DNA of 64,000 nucleotides from Symbiodinium natans (lineage: Eukaryota > Sar > Dinophyceae > Suessiales > Symbiodiniaceae): positions 1 through 64,000 of the forward strand of contig CAJNDS010000179.1 in the NCBI GenBank assembly GCA_905221605.1, in the 5' to 3' direction. This document shows positions 30,070 to 42,060 of this stretch, piece by piece; positions within the stretch are counted from its first letter, which is position 1, and each line of letters opens with the position of its first letter. The notes beneath the pieces were generated by a model, which had not been told where the DNA came from, searched no databases, and saw nothing but the letters and a program-made list of their open reading frames with translations. The position numbers and the translations under genes were made by a program.

Positions 30070-30110
30070 TTTGGCGCAAGCCATTTTGGCTCAAACCATT
30101 CTGGCTCAAG
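30070..30110 (+). other. Tandem truncated spliced-leader relicts
   Basis: TTTGGCGCAAG (30070-30080), CCATTTTGGCTCAAA (30081-30095) and CCATTCTGGCTCAAG (30096-30110) line up as three successive, increasingly decayed copies of the last 15 bases of the dinoflagellate spliced leader. Such stacks arise when a trans-spliced mRNA is reverse-transcribed, reinserted, transcribed and trans-spliced again. Confidence 0.85.
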
Positions 30111-30361
30111 ATTTGTCTGGCTGGAGTCGTATGCAGGCGGTGGTGTGCCGACCTGAAAATTAAGGGGAATAAGCGGGCAATGGTTTGGACATGGGTGGCC
30201 CTGCCCGCAGTTGCGAAACTTGTGGTCTGCCACGCTTGGCAGGCCGTGCCCTCCGCGGCACAGCTGCCCGCCACGTGCGGGAAGCGGCGGTGCATACGCT
30301 GTGAACCTGCACCACAGGCGCGGCGCCTCGCTGTGCGGGGATTCTTCTGGGGTCACTTCTG

Positions 30362-31105
30362 GTGGGTGCTGCGTGGCTGCGCTCAACCAGGCGCACCTCG
30401 CTGCCACCCCCCTGGATCGCAGCGGCCGTGGAACTGCTGAATTGCGTGGCAGATGGCGGGGATGCGGAACTTGCGGAGTTGGCTGCGACGGCTGGCCAGA
30501 CCTCTTCCGAGCTCCTCTGCAGGGAGCTCCGCGAAGCGCAGCACCCCACACCCCCAGTTTGCCAAAGCTCGCCCCCACACCCACGCCTCCGAGCCGCCCA
30601 CGCCGCCAGCTTGCCAAACCTTGACGTCGCATGGCGTGCGGCGTTTCAACAATGCCATGGCCCCACCTTGGGACCTCTGGCAAACAAGCCGCTGGTGACC
30701 TGGCAGGGCGCCTCCGAGCTGCCCACGCCGCCAGCTTGCCAACAGGCGCGTGCTTCAGGTTGGCCGCTGTCTGCGCACTACTCGGTTTGCTCAGTTCTTG
30801 CATATCGCCCGCTCCTCGCAACCATTTCCGCAGCCTGTGACCGCCTCCGGAGTAGCTTTCCCAGCATGGCCGAGGTGTGCGGCGTGTGCCGACACAGGCA
30901 AGCGGCTACGGAAGGCTGCTGCATGGCTTGTTTGGCCCTGCGAGACGTACAGGCTATGGTACAAGGTCGTGCATGTCATGCTTTGCCGCAAGCTGCAGCA
31001 CGCCCTGCCGCGTCCCTACCGGTCGGCGTGGTGGACGTGCTCCGTGCACTGGCCCAGCCAGCGGAAGCGGCGAGGCGACGCGGCTGGAAGCCGCAGCCAG
31101 CATAG
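30362..31105 (+). CDS. ORF in SL-headed cDNA, C-terminal zinc-ribbon-like segment
   Basis: A 247-codon frame downstream of the spliced-leader relicts on the same strand. The upstream half is Ala/Leu/Glu-rich (VELLNCVADGGDAELAEL) and includes low-complexity Pro-Ala stretches from a duplicated 25-bp motif (about 30588-30613 and 30716-30740, core CCCACGCCGCCAGCTTGCCAA). From an internal Met at 30866 it reads MAEVCGVCRHRQ and GCCMACLALRDVQ, a C-x2-C…C-x2-C ribbon, then a helical end. The true start may be 30866. In the next frame a basic KGKG/RGRR-rich stretch extends to about 31313. I do not recognise the family. A retroposed host mRNA or an element ORF1 are both possible. Confidence 0.35.
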   Translation: MGAAWLRSTRRTSLPPPWIAAAVELLNCVADGGDAELAELAATAGQTSSELLCRELREAQHPTPPVCQSSPPHPRLRAAHAASLPNLDVAWRAAFQQCHGPTLGPLANKPLVTWQGASELPTPPACQQARASGWPLSAHYSVCSVLAYRPLLATISAACDRLRSSFPSMAEVCGVCRHRQAATEGCCMACLALRDVQAMVQGRACHALPQAAARPAASLPVGVVDVLRALAQPAEAARRRGWKPQPA

Positions 31106-31389
31106 CCGGCTCACTCCTGCACGCGACCAAAGGGACCACCATACGGAGCACAACAACGGAAAGGGCAAGGGCGTGGCCAAGGGCAAGGACAAACGAGGAC
31201 CCCGAGGACGGCGTGGCGGTTCCAAAGGACACTCCGCGGCAGATGCCGACTCGGCAAGGCGGGTGGCGACCGCGGCAGCAGCTGCTACCGTGGCCGCCCT
31301 CAATCGCCGCTAGGTGGAGAATGCGGGGCCACTCGCGCACTCGTGGACCACAGGCCCGCTGCCAGTGGGCCGCAGGGCCACTTGCTGAC

Positions 31390-33930
31390 CTGAGCTTGGC
31401 CATAGTGTCGGCGCCGACGGCCTCTCGCGCCACGCGGACCCACGCGCGCTCGACGACTTTAGCGCGCCTGGCCAACAAGCCTTTCCTCGGGCAAGCCCGG
31501 GCATGGTCGCCAAAAGGGTCGACGACGCCACCACATCCCGGGTTGGGGCCGCATTATCCGGGGCAAAGACAGCCGTAGGCGACGCCGCAGGGAATTGCGG
31601 CTGGCTTCGTCGCACCGTATGGCGGTGAGCCATGCACCGGCATGCGGTCCTGCCTGAGAGCGAAAAAGTGCGCGCGAACTGGGCGGCAAGGAGGGCGAAA
31701 GCACGCCATCGCGAAAGTGTATGGTAAGGGTCCGCGATGCGTGGTACTACCTGGCGCCTCTGGTGGGGTATCGAGGAGCATGCTCCACGTGGGCCAGTTG
31801 CTCCAGCCTTGGTCCTGTAAGGTGCGACGCGCATGCGCTGCCTCTGCGAGACAGTGCGCGTCGTCCCCGACTTCGGACTCAAAAGTAGTTGTCCGCGCAC
31901 CACGGCAGGCGTGCGCGTATGGCGGGCAACGCGTCGGCCCAGGAGGCCCAGTAAGCTGCAGGCGCCGTGGTCTCTGCTGACTGTGCCAGCTCGAGCCTGA
32001 AGAGCAAACTGGAAGGGCTTCGTGGCTTGGTCGAATTTGGCGGCCCACTCCCTGGCACGCGTGCGGCCGCGAGGAGGCCATAGGAGGCCCAAACCCCCCA
32101 GATTCGGCGGCAGGAAAGCGAGGCATTGTCCTCTCCGGGCCCCGCCGCCTAGCAGACGCTCGACGACCTCCCAAACTGCTGCGTCGTGGGCCTGCGTGTA
32201 CGGTCGTGCGTCCTCTGGCAGGACATTGCGGAGCAGGTGCTGAGCCCGCTCCGCTGCACACTACGCCAGCAGAAACCATGCGCATTGGAGGTCAAGCAAC
32301 CGCGCAATCTCTTGTAGAAGGCCCGCCTCGGCAACAAGACGCCTGAGCTGCGACGAACGCAAGATGGCCGATGGGGATGCCGAGCGGGCCCAGCGGCTGC
32401 GTTGTAAACGCGTGTTTGCCAAGGTTGGCAGCAACGCCAGCACCCCGTTCGACCTCCTTGAAGAAGATGCTCTGACGCGCCAACGTTGTGACGACGTAGA
32501 GGTCGTCCAGAAACGCGAAAAGCCACTCACGTGGTTGCAATGACGCGCTTGCCGCGACAAGGGATACAGGCCCGGCGCTAACGGGTCTCCTTGCTCGATG
32601 CCCTCGGCCTGCGGTATCTCATGCAGCCCGCCCTCCGCGTCCCACCACAAGTAAGTGGAAATGCGAGCGTACATGGTTCGGACGAAGGGCAGCAAGGCCG
32701 GCAGTCGCGGAGCTTGCGCAAGATAGCGTCGCGGCTGATAGTGTCATACGCTCTGCGCCCATCGAGAGAAATGACCGTGGCCTCGGGGTCTAGCTCAACA
32801 GCCGCGCGAAGCATCGCCGCCAGGCTGTCTGTGCCAGCGCACGTCTCCAGCGCGAGCTGGAATGGGCGGGTGGCCTCGTCAAAAGCTGCAGCATAGGCGC
32901 GTGCGAGAGCTCGGGCAACGAGTCCCCCGTAGCTATTCCTCGCGTCCCGATGGTGGCTCCGAACAGACCCGAGGCCGACCCACGCTTGGTGCTGCGCAGG
33001 GCATCGGCAACCTGCGCGCGGTCAGGGTTACCTCCTCAGCGGCAGTGAACGTGAGGACAGCCGGGGTCAGGGGGTCGCAACAGCTGCGGCGGCCGACGTA
33101 CAGGGTCCGTCAGCGCACGCAGCGTTCTGTCGTCACCCGGAGAAAGCGCTGCCGCAGTGAGCATCTGGCGTGCTCGCGACAGTTGGCCCCGCTTGAGTTT
33201 AGAACAGGCTGCGGCCCGCGCTGCGTCGTCCCTTCGTTGGTGCGAGGACTCAGCTGGGCCGCCATCAGCGTTTGCGACGAGAAGATCGAGAGGTTGCCTT
33301 GCTGGAGCAGCTGCAGCCGGTGCGTCAGCACAGCGCGGCCCTCCGCTCCGGCATGAGGACAACGAGCCAGGGCAACAGGAGGAAATGTTTCCAGGCGCGC
33401 ACGCGATCTGCTTCCACCCGACCCACGTGCGCCGATCGGATGGCATCCAGCGCGGCGACGAGGGCCTGGCGGATGCCGGTGACGTTGTTGTCGCCCTGCT
33501 GGGGCTGGCTAGCTGCCAGATTGGGGGGGCTCCTCGCCCGCAGCGTTCCAAGCGCGGGTCTTGCCTGGTTGAGCTGGCCACAAGGCGTCGCTGAGGTCAC
33601 CATAGAGAGGCGTGACTCGCTCAGGCGGGCCCAAAACGTACGTGTCGTCTAAGAACGCGAGCACGGCCTCACCTGGCGCGAGCGTGCCCGCAACATCCGC
33701 TAGGGCAGCGTGCTGGGCGAGCGCATTCAGCGCCCATGGTCAGCTCCAGCATCGTTTGTCCAAACATAGCGGCTAGCTGCCCTGTAGAACCGACGGCAGA
33801 AGGGCAACAGAGCCTCAAGTTCCGGCTGGCTTGCCTGGAGACGTGGTCCGCCAAGCGTGACACGACGACCTCACAGCACCGGCCCCAGCCGGTAGCCTTG
33901 CGCCCGCGACATATGCTCGTGCGAGGCAAA
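31390..33930 (-). pseudogene. Decayed non-LTR-type RT with C-terminal zinc knuckle, first copy
   Basis: In minus-strand order: LSRARQMLTAAALSPGDDR (about 33190-33135), RGIATGDS and RPFQLALETCAGTDSL (about 32960-32830), motif A VISLDGRRAYDTISRDAI (about 32780-32725), motif B EGIEQGDPLAPGLYPL (about 32615-32565), motif C LFAFLDDLYVV (about 32520-32490), LGIPIGH, ALFRSQAGPHAGAWL (about 31680), and DPFGDHARACP with flanking Cys (about 31535-31480) followed by RRAKVVERAWVRVARE. Three or more frameshifts break it. This order matches an RT family I know to be very abundant in Symbiodiniaceae gene models. The downstream restriction-type endonuclease segment expected in R2-like elements is not visible; similarity stops near 31390. 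Confidence 0.75.
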
Positions 33931-33959
33931 AAAACTAAGGGGTCTGGAGGAACTGCATC

Positions 33960-35990
33960 TAGGTTACGGCGTTATGCGCAAGATTTATGTGAGTGAACAT
34001 GCTCTCGGAATGCTCTCGGAATATGGACAGGTTTGCCTTTCGATTCTTGGCACGTGGGCGGGGCCTTCTTGGACCTCGTTGAGCACTTTTCGTTCCGTTT
34101 TGTTCCTGTGCTGCGTGGGTCGATTGCAAGTCCACAGTGCTCAGTGGTTGGGGCAAGCCACGTCGCCGAACAGAAACATTGAAAATCTGAGGTTGTCGAT
34201 ACAGAGTTTGTTGTGCGCCAACCCGCTTCAGAACGAGCCAGGGCATGAGCACGAGACAGGGCATGATTGCGATCTATATTCAGCAACTCAGATGCGCGAC
34301 GGAACCTCGTGGTATGAATATGGGCAGGACAATGGTGTTGTTTCGTGGAGCTTTGGCCAGAATGTGTTTCAGTGATGTCATGCCGTGTTTTGGGTGACCT
34401 AAGGCAATGCTGCGATATGAAAATTTAGCTGTTGCGGCTTTGCAGTTGACAAAGCCAGTGCCCTTGTGCTTCGAACCGCTGCGCGTGGACATCTCAGCAT
34501 CAGTTCGGCCTGCCGAATCAAAGTTTTCACGTTATCATGTGATCGTGCTTGTTGTTGTGTATGAACAGGACCTGCTCGGTGCAATCTTCCTGTGCAATTT
34601 CAAAGCATTTGGGCTGCATTCGGCTATTTCTGCGACTGGGTTTCATTATTTTGGTGTGCCATGTCTTTATGTCTTACAAGGAGACCTCCCTCTGGTTGCG
34701 GAATTGCTGTGAGTTTTTTGGTGTCAACCTTTGTTTCCAAGCCACTAAGAAACCTTCATCATAATGTACCGCCTTGTAGATTTACCCGATGATCAAGCGA
34801 GTCGGCACTTTCCTCATCAAGTTAGTACCTTAAGACATGCATAATCGCTGTGAGCTCGCGAATGCATCAGTCCTCTTCGTTGAAGCAGTTCCCGCCTGAT
34901 GCGAACCAGTGAATAAAGATGGTGAGCTTGCGAGAACACGGGCTAATTTAATCAACGAGATGCAAGGCGTGAACGGATGCGAGATCTCATTATTAAATTA
35001 CTAGCCGGTACAGTTCGCACCACCCGACCAATAAAGTTGTCCAAATTCCGTGCTCTCGGATGCAACTTCCGCGGCAATTCCTTCTTGTCCTTGTCCGCAA
35101 CAGCAATTTCCAGCGCATCCGACCACAGGGTCCATGGAAAACGATTTCGCAGACATTCCAAAGGTCCGCCGCCTTTCCTGTAACTATATGGACCACATTT
35201 CTGGCTGGCAGTCTACAGCTTTAAGAAAGCAATACAAGATTCCCACTGACCTCGCTCGAAACTTTGTGGCGGCGAGACTGTATGGGTTTCCCAGCAACCG
35301 TGGGACCAAAAGATCCAAAATAGGTACGTGCTGAAGGGTGGACGCTATCCCCCTCCGCCCTCCGGTACGTTTTTTCTTTCTCCGGAACCTTGCCTGGACC
35401 TGGCCCTCGCTCCATTCGTTCCGAGCATTTCCGAACCCTTCAGAGTGAAATTGAATCGTTGGGTGGACAGCTCAAGACTAGGGACCACAGGTGTCCGGGA
35501 GACATGATCCTAACAAGGCTTGCACAGTGTCGTTGAGGCGTTGGTCGAGTAGTACTAGCATGATGCAGCTAACCAGGCAGTGCGGAGTGCGTTGGCTTCC
35601 TTCCTGTGAATGCTTGCGTTGATAAGGCATACACTCAGTCATTGACTGAATTCGCAGCCTGCGAAGGTTGCCTGGACAGGCAGCAGTCAGTGGACTGTTG
35701 TTGGAAGCCTGCAGAGAGCTCAAGATTGCCAGGTGCCCACTGTATGGCTTCATCTCCAAGTACAACCCCAGCTGTGTTCGACAGCAACTTGAACACTTGC
35801 AGGCATAGTGGGGTCTGACGAAGTGTGCAATCAGCAGCTCTCGTGTAGTCAACAGCTCTCACAGCAGACCTTGCCAGATGGAACTTCTGCAGCGTTGGGA
35901 AGTAGTGGCATTGGCCGACGAGCTGCGCAAGCAGGTTCCCTTTTTTGCCATATGTGGACGTCGTTCTTGGAGCAGAGCCTCGTTTGTTTA
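33960..35990. other. 2 kb without a recognised gene
   Basis: Short frames on both strands, none with an identifiable domain. AT content rises here compared with the GC-rich retroelement block to the left, which suggests a change to host intron or intergenic DNA. Confidence 0.4.
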
Positions 35991-35996
35991 CATGTC

Positions 35997-36328
35997 TGAG
36001 TTTGCAGATAAACATGTCCCAGGCCTTGCCATCGTGCGCAGAAGAAGAACTCAGCACACCCTCTGACCAGGGTGCCGGACAAAGCTCTGGAAGCGAGGAA
36101 GGAGCACGTGTTCACATCGCCCGAGGAGTGTGGCGAATGGCCGGGCCGGGTGTCTTTCATTTCATACGGCGGCTTTGCTTGGTCATGCTGCTGATGTTGG
36201 TGGCATTTGGTGGCTTGGGGATTGCAGTCGCTTGCTTACTTGGCGCAGACTTCCGGCTGCATTTGATGGGATTGTTCGGCGGCAGTATGTATCAATATGA
36301 GGCACAGTTGTGCGATGGCCATGTTTAG
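35997..36328 (+). CDS. Candidate exon with one membrane segment, gene unknown
   Basis: After an intron-like GTTTGCAG the plus frame reads an acidic/Ser-rich stretch (CAEEELSTPSDQGAGQSSGS), then a basic turn and a strongly hydrophobic helix (LVMLLMLVAFGGLGIAVACL). It ends at 36328. The composition is that of a real membrane-protein exon and not random frame, but there is no homologue I can name and no neighbouring exon I could join with confidence. Confidence 0.3.
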
Positions 36329-36329
36329 C

Positions 36330-38200
36330 TTAGGTGCCAGGGCATCAACGGAGTAGAGCTGCAAAAGTTGATGCTGTGGGCTCCGAGTATAGCGCGATCC
36401 CGCTTGCCAGCAAAAAGGAGGGCACTTGCCGTCGGGCCTGGTAGATGTGCTGTTGGCAGAATTGCCACCAGAGAATGTGACACAGCACCATGTTTCCTCC
36501 AAGGCAAAATTTCCGCGATGTTATTGGGCCTGGTCTCCCACGCAATCACGAGCTATATAGGCAAGGCTTTGCTGCTGTCAGTTGTTGTTCTCTGCCATGA
36601 TCAGATGTTTTGAAGGCAATTGTCGCAGAAACATGCTGGGGCATTGAACGATGCATTCTTTCACTACCAGCCGCTTGGCATGTAATGAAAGTAAGTAGTT
36701 TATGGCAACCGAGCATGCGCTGCAACTTCACATCCTAAGGAAGAGACTGTTCGAGGCCGAATGCTGTGAGACAACTTGAACCATATTGAGTCTGCACCCT
36801 CGACAGGCAGAAGGCAATTTTGAACTTGCGGACGCCTTACACGCTTTGTGTTTCCTGTGTAACTTCGAAGCTGCTCGATTCTGGAGAGTCTTTCGTTGTG
36901 CTTGGGGGGAAAGGGCGATGCCGAAGAGAGAGTTGCATTTTGACGGCAAACAGCCCGCACATGCTTGTAGGCCATGTCCCCTGACTTCGAGCTTGCAGCT
37001 TGGAAGATGTGTTTGGCTGATTCCAGCCATCGCTGATCAGCGAATGCAAAAACCTCAGGACCAGTACTCCGCCACCTGATGCAAACTCGAGCTGGCCAGA
37101 CATGAGCCTTAGCATGACCACCTTCCATTTCTCTGTTGTGCCCAACAGAGGCATGTAAACCAAGTCCTGTGAAGTCTGATTTTACTGAGGATATTAAGCA
37201 GCATCTCTCTTAACTTGTCATTTTGGCTGGGCTTGTCCTCTTGAATGAGTTGTTCAGGGTGGCGCCCTTGTCAGCTGTCGGTTAAGGAATGCGTTGCCCG
37301 AGTACAAGAAGCCACAGCCCCAGCAAGTTGGACAGATCATCCACTTTCCTGTGGGTCCTTGTCTTTGCACACGATCCCACGATCGCAGAACTGAGCAGGC
37401 TGCGCAAGATCGTGGAGCGCCTCAGCAGAAGGCGGGTCATGCATTTGGGTCCCTTGGGTGTGAGAGATCGGCTTTGGCCGGATGCGTAAGGCTTGCTGCG
37501 AGGGGAGGGTTTGGACATGTGTTGCGTGTCTGAGCGTAAGCAAGTAGCAGTGAAGTACTTCGGTTTGCATGGCTAAACAAAGCAGGAGGTACATGCATAC
37601 ACAAATGCACGCATGCACGAACTACGATGTCGAACAGCCACCAGCCTTTCTTTGTGTCCTTGCTACTTGCCGCTGCTCATGTGGCTTGTGCCAGTTTTTA
37701 GACGGTAGCATGTGTAGGTCTAGTGAACCCTATAGCCTACAAGTAATAGGCTATCACTAGTAGTCCACGTGTGGCAATTCGTCAATCTGCGCCAATGCAT
37801 TTTTCTTGTGTTGGGTCGGTTTAGGGTTTAGGGTTTAGGAGTAGGGCTGTGATGGATGCCTCTGCCGCTCACGTCGAATGACGCTCGTGGCTATGGAGCA
37901 TCCCGAGGACAAGCTTCACTGCTCCCTTACTTGTGGGCGATGTGTGGCAGACGGGCAGGAACATTCGGAATAGATGCAAGCTCGCCCTCCAGAACTGGAG
38001 AGCAACGGTTGCCTTGCGAAAAAGTGTATTCAGCCTGCTAGGACATGACCAGGCCTAGTTTAGCAAGTTAATTGGAGGCGCTCTTTACGTAAGCGGGCGT
38101 GTTGTGGCCCAGGTATCACCCGTGCATCTCAGCTGCATGGGCCTGTGCTTTCGTTCCTCATGCTCTGACGATAATAGAGATGCACGAGGATGGCGTGTCT
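36330..38200. other. 1.9 kb without a recognised gene
   Basis: Contains a short TTTAGGG tract at about 37818-37838. Other frames are short and unassigned. Confidence 0.4.
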
Positions 38201-38204
38201 GTAC

Positions 38205-38425
38205 GTCCACAATTCCGGAGAAGTCTAAGGACATCCTTCCAAAGGAAGGACATGTGTCGTCGGCTTCAAGCGAGGCTGGCAGCCTTGCCCTTGCAACCCT
38301 CTGCGTCACATCCGGAGACCCTGTGCGGTTTTTAGAGCGTCAGGATGACGATGATGGCGATGACGCATTCGCCAGACTGGCTTTCCCGGACTCAGCGTCG
38401 CAAAGGCGGAGGAGCTCTACGCGAC
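38205..38425 (+). CDS. Candidate exon, acidic/Ser-rich
   Basis: The plus frame here reads IPEKSKDILPKEGHVSSASS, then GDPVRFLERQDDDDGDDAF and SQRRRSS. The bias towards Asp, Glu, Ser and Arg suggests coding sequence of a disordered protein. Exon limits and partners are unknown. It lies upstream of the carboxypeptidase-like gene on the same strand. Confidence 0.25.
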
Positions 38426-39099
38426 CTTCCTGCACATCTAAGTGCAGTGCAGAATTGACATTTGCGGTGGCTCTCTTGCCTGTTTACTAAGGGGCCATCT
38501 GAACTTCGTTGACCAGGCAAGATGGCGAAGCTGCGCATGAAATGCTAGAAAAGTTTAGTTTGTGTGTTTTTGACGAATTTTGGGTTTCCAAGAAATACCG
38601 CTGTTTCCTTTGTATTCTCATGGTACAACCTCTGTTCCTTTCACTCTGCGCTGAAGAGGGAGACTTCTCTCCTTGGGAGCTCACGATCGTTCTTGTTTGC
38701 CATCTCTTTCGGGTCAACAGCGAGTCTGATGCTTCAATGGTACGATCATGCAGTAGTTCTTGTGTACGGGTGTGATGGGGTGAAGGGGCTGGTGAGGTGA
38801 TTCGTTGGTTGGCCAAGCTATAGCCGCTATAGCCGTGTTGTTTGAACATCAGACGGTCTGGCTCCATTTCAGCCACGCGCAAAGTTAAACATCCGACAGC
38901 TGGCATGTCGTATGACGTGGCAGCCTCAAAGTTCCAAATTTCAAGGCCAAACATCAGCAAAGTGCAAGGGTGTGTCGTCCAAACGAAAAAGAAAAACAAT
39001 AACATTTGGGCTTGGCCATACACTTGCGTCTCATCCACACCTCCTGTGCTAATCTTTGCAAATGCAAAGCCCGTCTTGATTGCAAACCCTTGCCTGGTG

Positions 39100-39245
39100 G
39101 ATGTTCCTCGCAGGTTTGGGGCCAGCCCGAGGTTCCACAGTTTGCAGCAGGTTCGAGTGGGTCCTCCGATTCTGAGGAAGGTGTCGACTCATGCCCAGAT
39201 CCGAATGCCCAGATCCGAAAGCCAACCGCAAAGGTTGCAACAAGG
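39100..39245 (+). CDS. Candidate exon, Ser/acidic
   Basis: The plus frame reads GQPEVPQFAAGSSGSSDSEE and then GVDSCPDPNAQIRKPTAK, flanked by plausible AG acceptor and GC/GT donor sites. It could be a 5' exon of the carboxypeptidase-like gene or of a separate gene. Confidence 0.25.
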
Positions 39246-39249
39246 GGGG

Positions 39250-41920
39250 AGGGTTCGGGGGATGCTACCATATGCTACCCTCTCCTCACGACCGTGTTCT
39301 TTTGCCTCCGTCCTTCCTCCGAAAAGATCGCAGGCAAGCACAGCAGCTGTCAAGACAGGTCATAGGCAGAAGATACAAATCACTCACGCAGACACAACAG
39401 GTGTCGTTGCAGGATATGTCGTATGAAGAAGATATAAATAATCTGTGGGACTCCGTGTTTCTGTGTACACCTCGCCAAATTCCTTTCGTTGCAGTTGAGT
39501 TTCTTGTGTCGTGTCTCTTCCACCGCCACCGCGAGATGTTTTGTGCTTGGGCTTCAGTCTAGAATGTGGCCCGCATTCCTCAAGCGGAAAGTTTTCAAGA
39601 AAGAAGTGGACTGACCGCATAGCAACCACCATGATGCCTGGTCCAAGTCCGCTTTCTCACTACTGCGTACCTCTTTGAATCGGACAAGCCGGGCAGACCC
39701 AAGGGTAAAAGTCCGCGAACGGGATCTTGTCTCTTTCCGCAGAACAAGAGTCCACCATGCCCTCTTGTACACCGAGGGCCTCCATCGGAACAACATTCTC
39801 AGTGCTCACGAGACATCAAGCCCACTCCCGAGCCCAAAAGGAAGGCGCGCTCTTCCTCACTTGGGTTACGTTCCTGTCTCCAGCCCAAGGATCTCTGAGC
39901 TTTGTTGCAATGTAGCGGCGAATGCCCGCGACCCCATATTCCAGTAGAAACCCAAAGCCCTCCTCACATGCCAGTAAGCCGCAACTTGAACTTGGTTTCA
40001 TGGTATTATTTGTCAACCTCCCCGAAATGACACCATGTTGGAGAGCTTCCGTCAGAAGGTTTCGTTTCAACTTCTCGAGAGGAATTGTGAACTTTATTGG
40101 AACCCAGATGATGTAGAAGACCCAAGATTTCTTAGATCGCGTACTCCGAGAATCTGAGCGTAAGCAGGAGGTCCTTCTTTCTTTGACATAGAGAGGAGAT
40201 GGAAGGTCGTTCTCCTTGAAACCTTTTGATAAATTTGATTATCAAGAGGTTCAAGAGGAAATCATAAAGAAGGTTGGAGGGGCCCCTTGCGGACGAATAG
40301 CACGTCAAGTCCGTGCCCCCGGACCAACTCTCAAAACGAGAATCCTTCTCTATGCGGGAGAAGTTGGGAGAAGATGACCCCAAAAAACAGATTCCGTTTG
40401 TTTAGAAAGCCGACATGCAAGCAACAGCTGCGGAATATAGTGGAAAGATGAAAAGGTATTTCGTCTCTTTGAGCAGGTATCTGCAGGCATCGGGTCCTAC
40501 CTTGCTCGACTTGAAGCCAGACATGCGGAGAACACCACAGTGTACAATCGGCACTCGGCTTGAACACATGCAGTGAGAGTTCTTGTTCAGATGTGCGCGT
40601 TCACATTGAGACATTGGCTGTTGCTCTGCTTGCTGCTCAGCCATCTTTGAAGTTCGTGATGCCCAGGTCAGCCGGACACGAAGCTTCACGGCAAGCGCCC
40701 GAGAGCAGCTGCACTGGAAAGCCCCTCAGCATTGTGGCTTCGTTGCAGGTGGTCGGATTGCATCCGGCAAGTACCCTCAGCTCTCTTCCAGAAACCAGTT
40801 GGCTCGAAGGAGAGGGGTTGTGGACAATGTCGCTGGTTGGTGGGAGTACTTTCAGCTTCGTTTGTTGAGTGTTGAGCGTGGTTCCTTGGCTCCTCCGAGC
40901 CTGGTGCCTTTGTCCGGAACAACCCTTAGGCGACCAAAGGCATGGACTGGACAAAAAGCCATAACATGCCACAATTGTTCTCTTGACTTAACCGCTCAGA
41001 AAAGAAAAGCTGCGGATAGATGCAGCTGCACAAGCACGGTGTAGTCACGGTGTGATAGGGTGCGGTCACTCTGGGAGCCTAGGAGCCTAGGCAGTGCGGC
41101 AGGATGCGGTTACACATCCTTGTGAGATAATGTAGTGAAGATGGTGGCCAGCACGAGAATTGTGCCTGGCAGCCCAATGCCCCATGGATAGACTGGACTC
41201 AAGTGGATCATGTAATCGACACTAAACCTCACTAGTTCATGCAGGAATGAAGGACAGTCGTAGATCGGCGTTTCACCGCTCCTCGGCTTTTCGCGTATAT
41301 GAGTCGGTGACATTGAGGGCCTCATGGGCTCAGTGTTAAGATGTTCTGTTAAGGCTTGTTCAAGACACTCGGAGCTGCAAAAACCGAGCGATGATCCTTG
41401 CAACGGACCAGGAGACCGTTGCCGAGAAGGCGGAGGACGGTGAAGATGAGGCGATGGAGCCACATGCAATCAGCACATCGGTGCAAGACTTCAGCGTGGA
41501 AGTCTGAGTTGAGGCTGCAGGTGCGCCGAAGATTAAATTGAAACATCCACAGGGAGGCCGGCCAGAAATGGGAGAGTTCGGATGCTTTGTGGCAGTGGCA
41601 GTCGCTTCCCAACCGTCAGCCCGACTTGGTAGAAGTTCAGCCGCGCCCAGCCGATCTTCCGATTAAGGACCCTGCGCTCCTCCGCAAGATCTTGAATTTG
41701 AAGCTTGGCCAGCATGGGGTAACGGATGCTACCTAAATGGGAAAACAAGACCATGAATCACGCACCCATGGTTCAGACAACAGCAAGGAACGAATCAGAA
41801 AACAGCGAGGTTTGAATCAGCATGCATGGACAGCCATGCATTTACATCGGTCTCTCTCACTGGCGGGCCATCGCCGTAGCCTGGAGTGGGCGAGCACAGA
41901 AGAGCCCAACCCCAATCCAA
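39250..41920. other. 2.7 kb without a recognised gene
   Basis: Short frames only. The minus frame ending at 41110 contains a hydrophobic stretch (WGIGLPGTILVLATIFTTL) that might be a membrane helix, but nothing around it supports a gene. Confidence 0.4.
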
Positions 41921-42060
41921 GCTAAGCTAGCCTAACCGAACCTAACCTAACCTAGCCTAACGGAACCGACCCTAACCTAATCTGCAATGCAAGAGGCCAG
42001 GCCCCTAACCTAACCTAACCCAACCTAATTTAACCTGCCCGAACCTAAGCTAACATGATA
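41921..42060 (-). repeat. CCTAA-type telomere-like tract
   Basis: About twenty degenerate CCTAA units on the plus strand, equivalent to TTAGG on the minus strand. The tract switches at about 42060 to the G-rich strand of the next block. Confidence 0.85.

Noticed and set aside
37218-37232. CATTTTGGCTGGGC resembling the spliced leader
   Set aside because: Matches ten bases only and lacks the CTCAAG end.
41110-41469. Minus-strand frame with a hydrophobic stretch reminiscent of a YidC/Oxa1 helix
   Set aside because: Similarity is only general hydrophobicity; no further motif or exon found.
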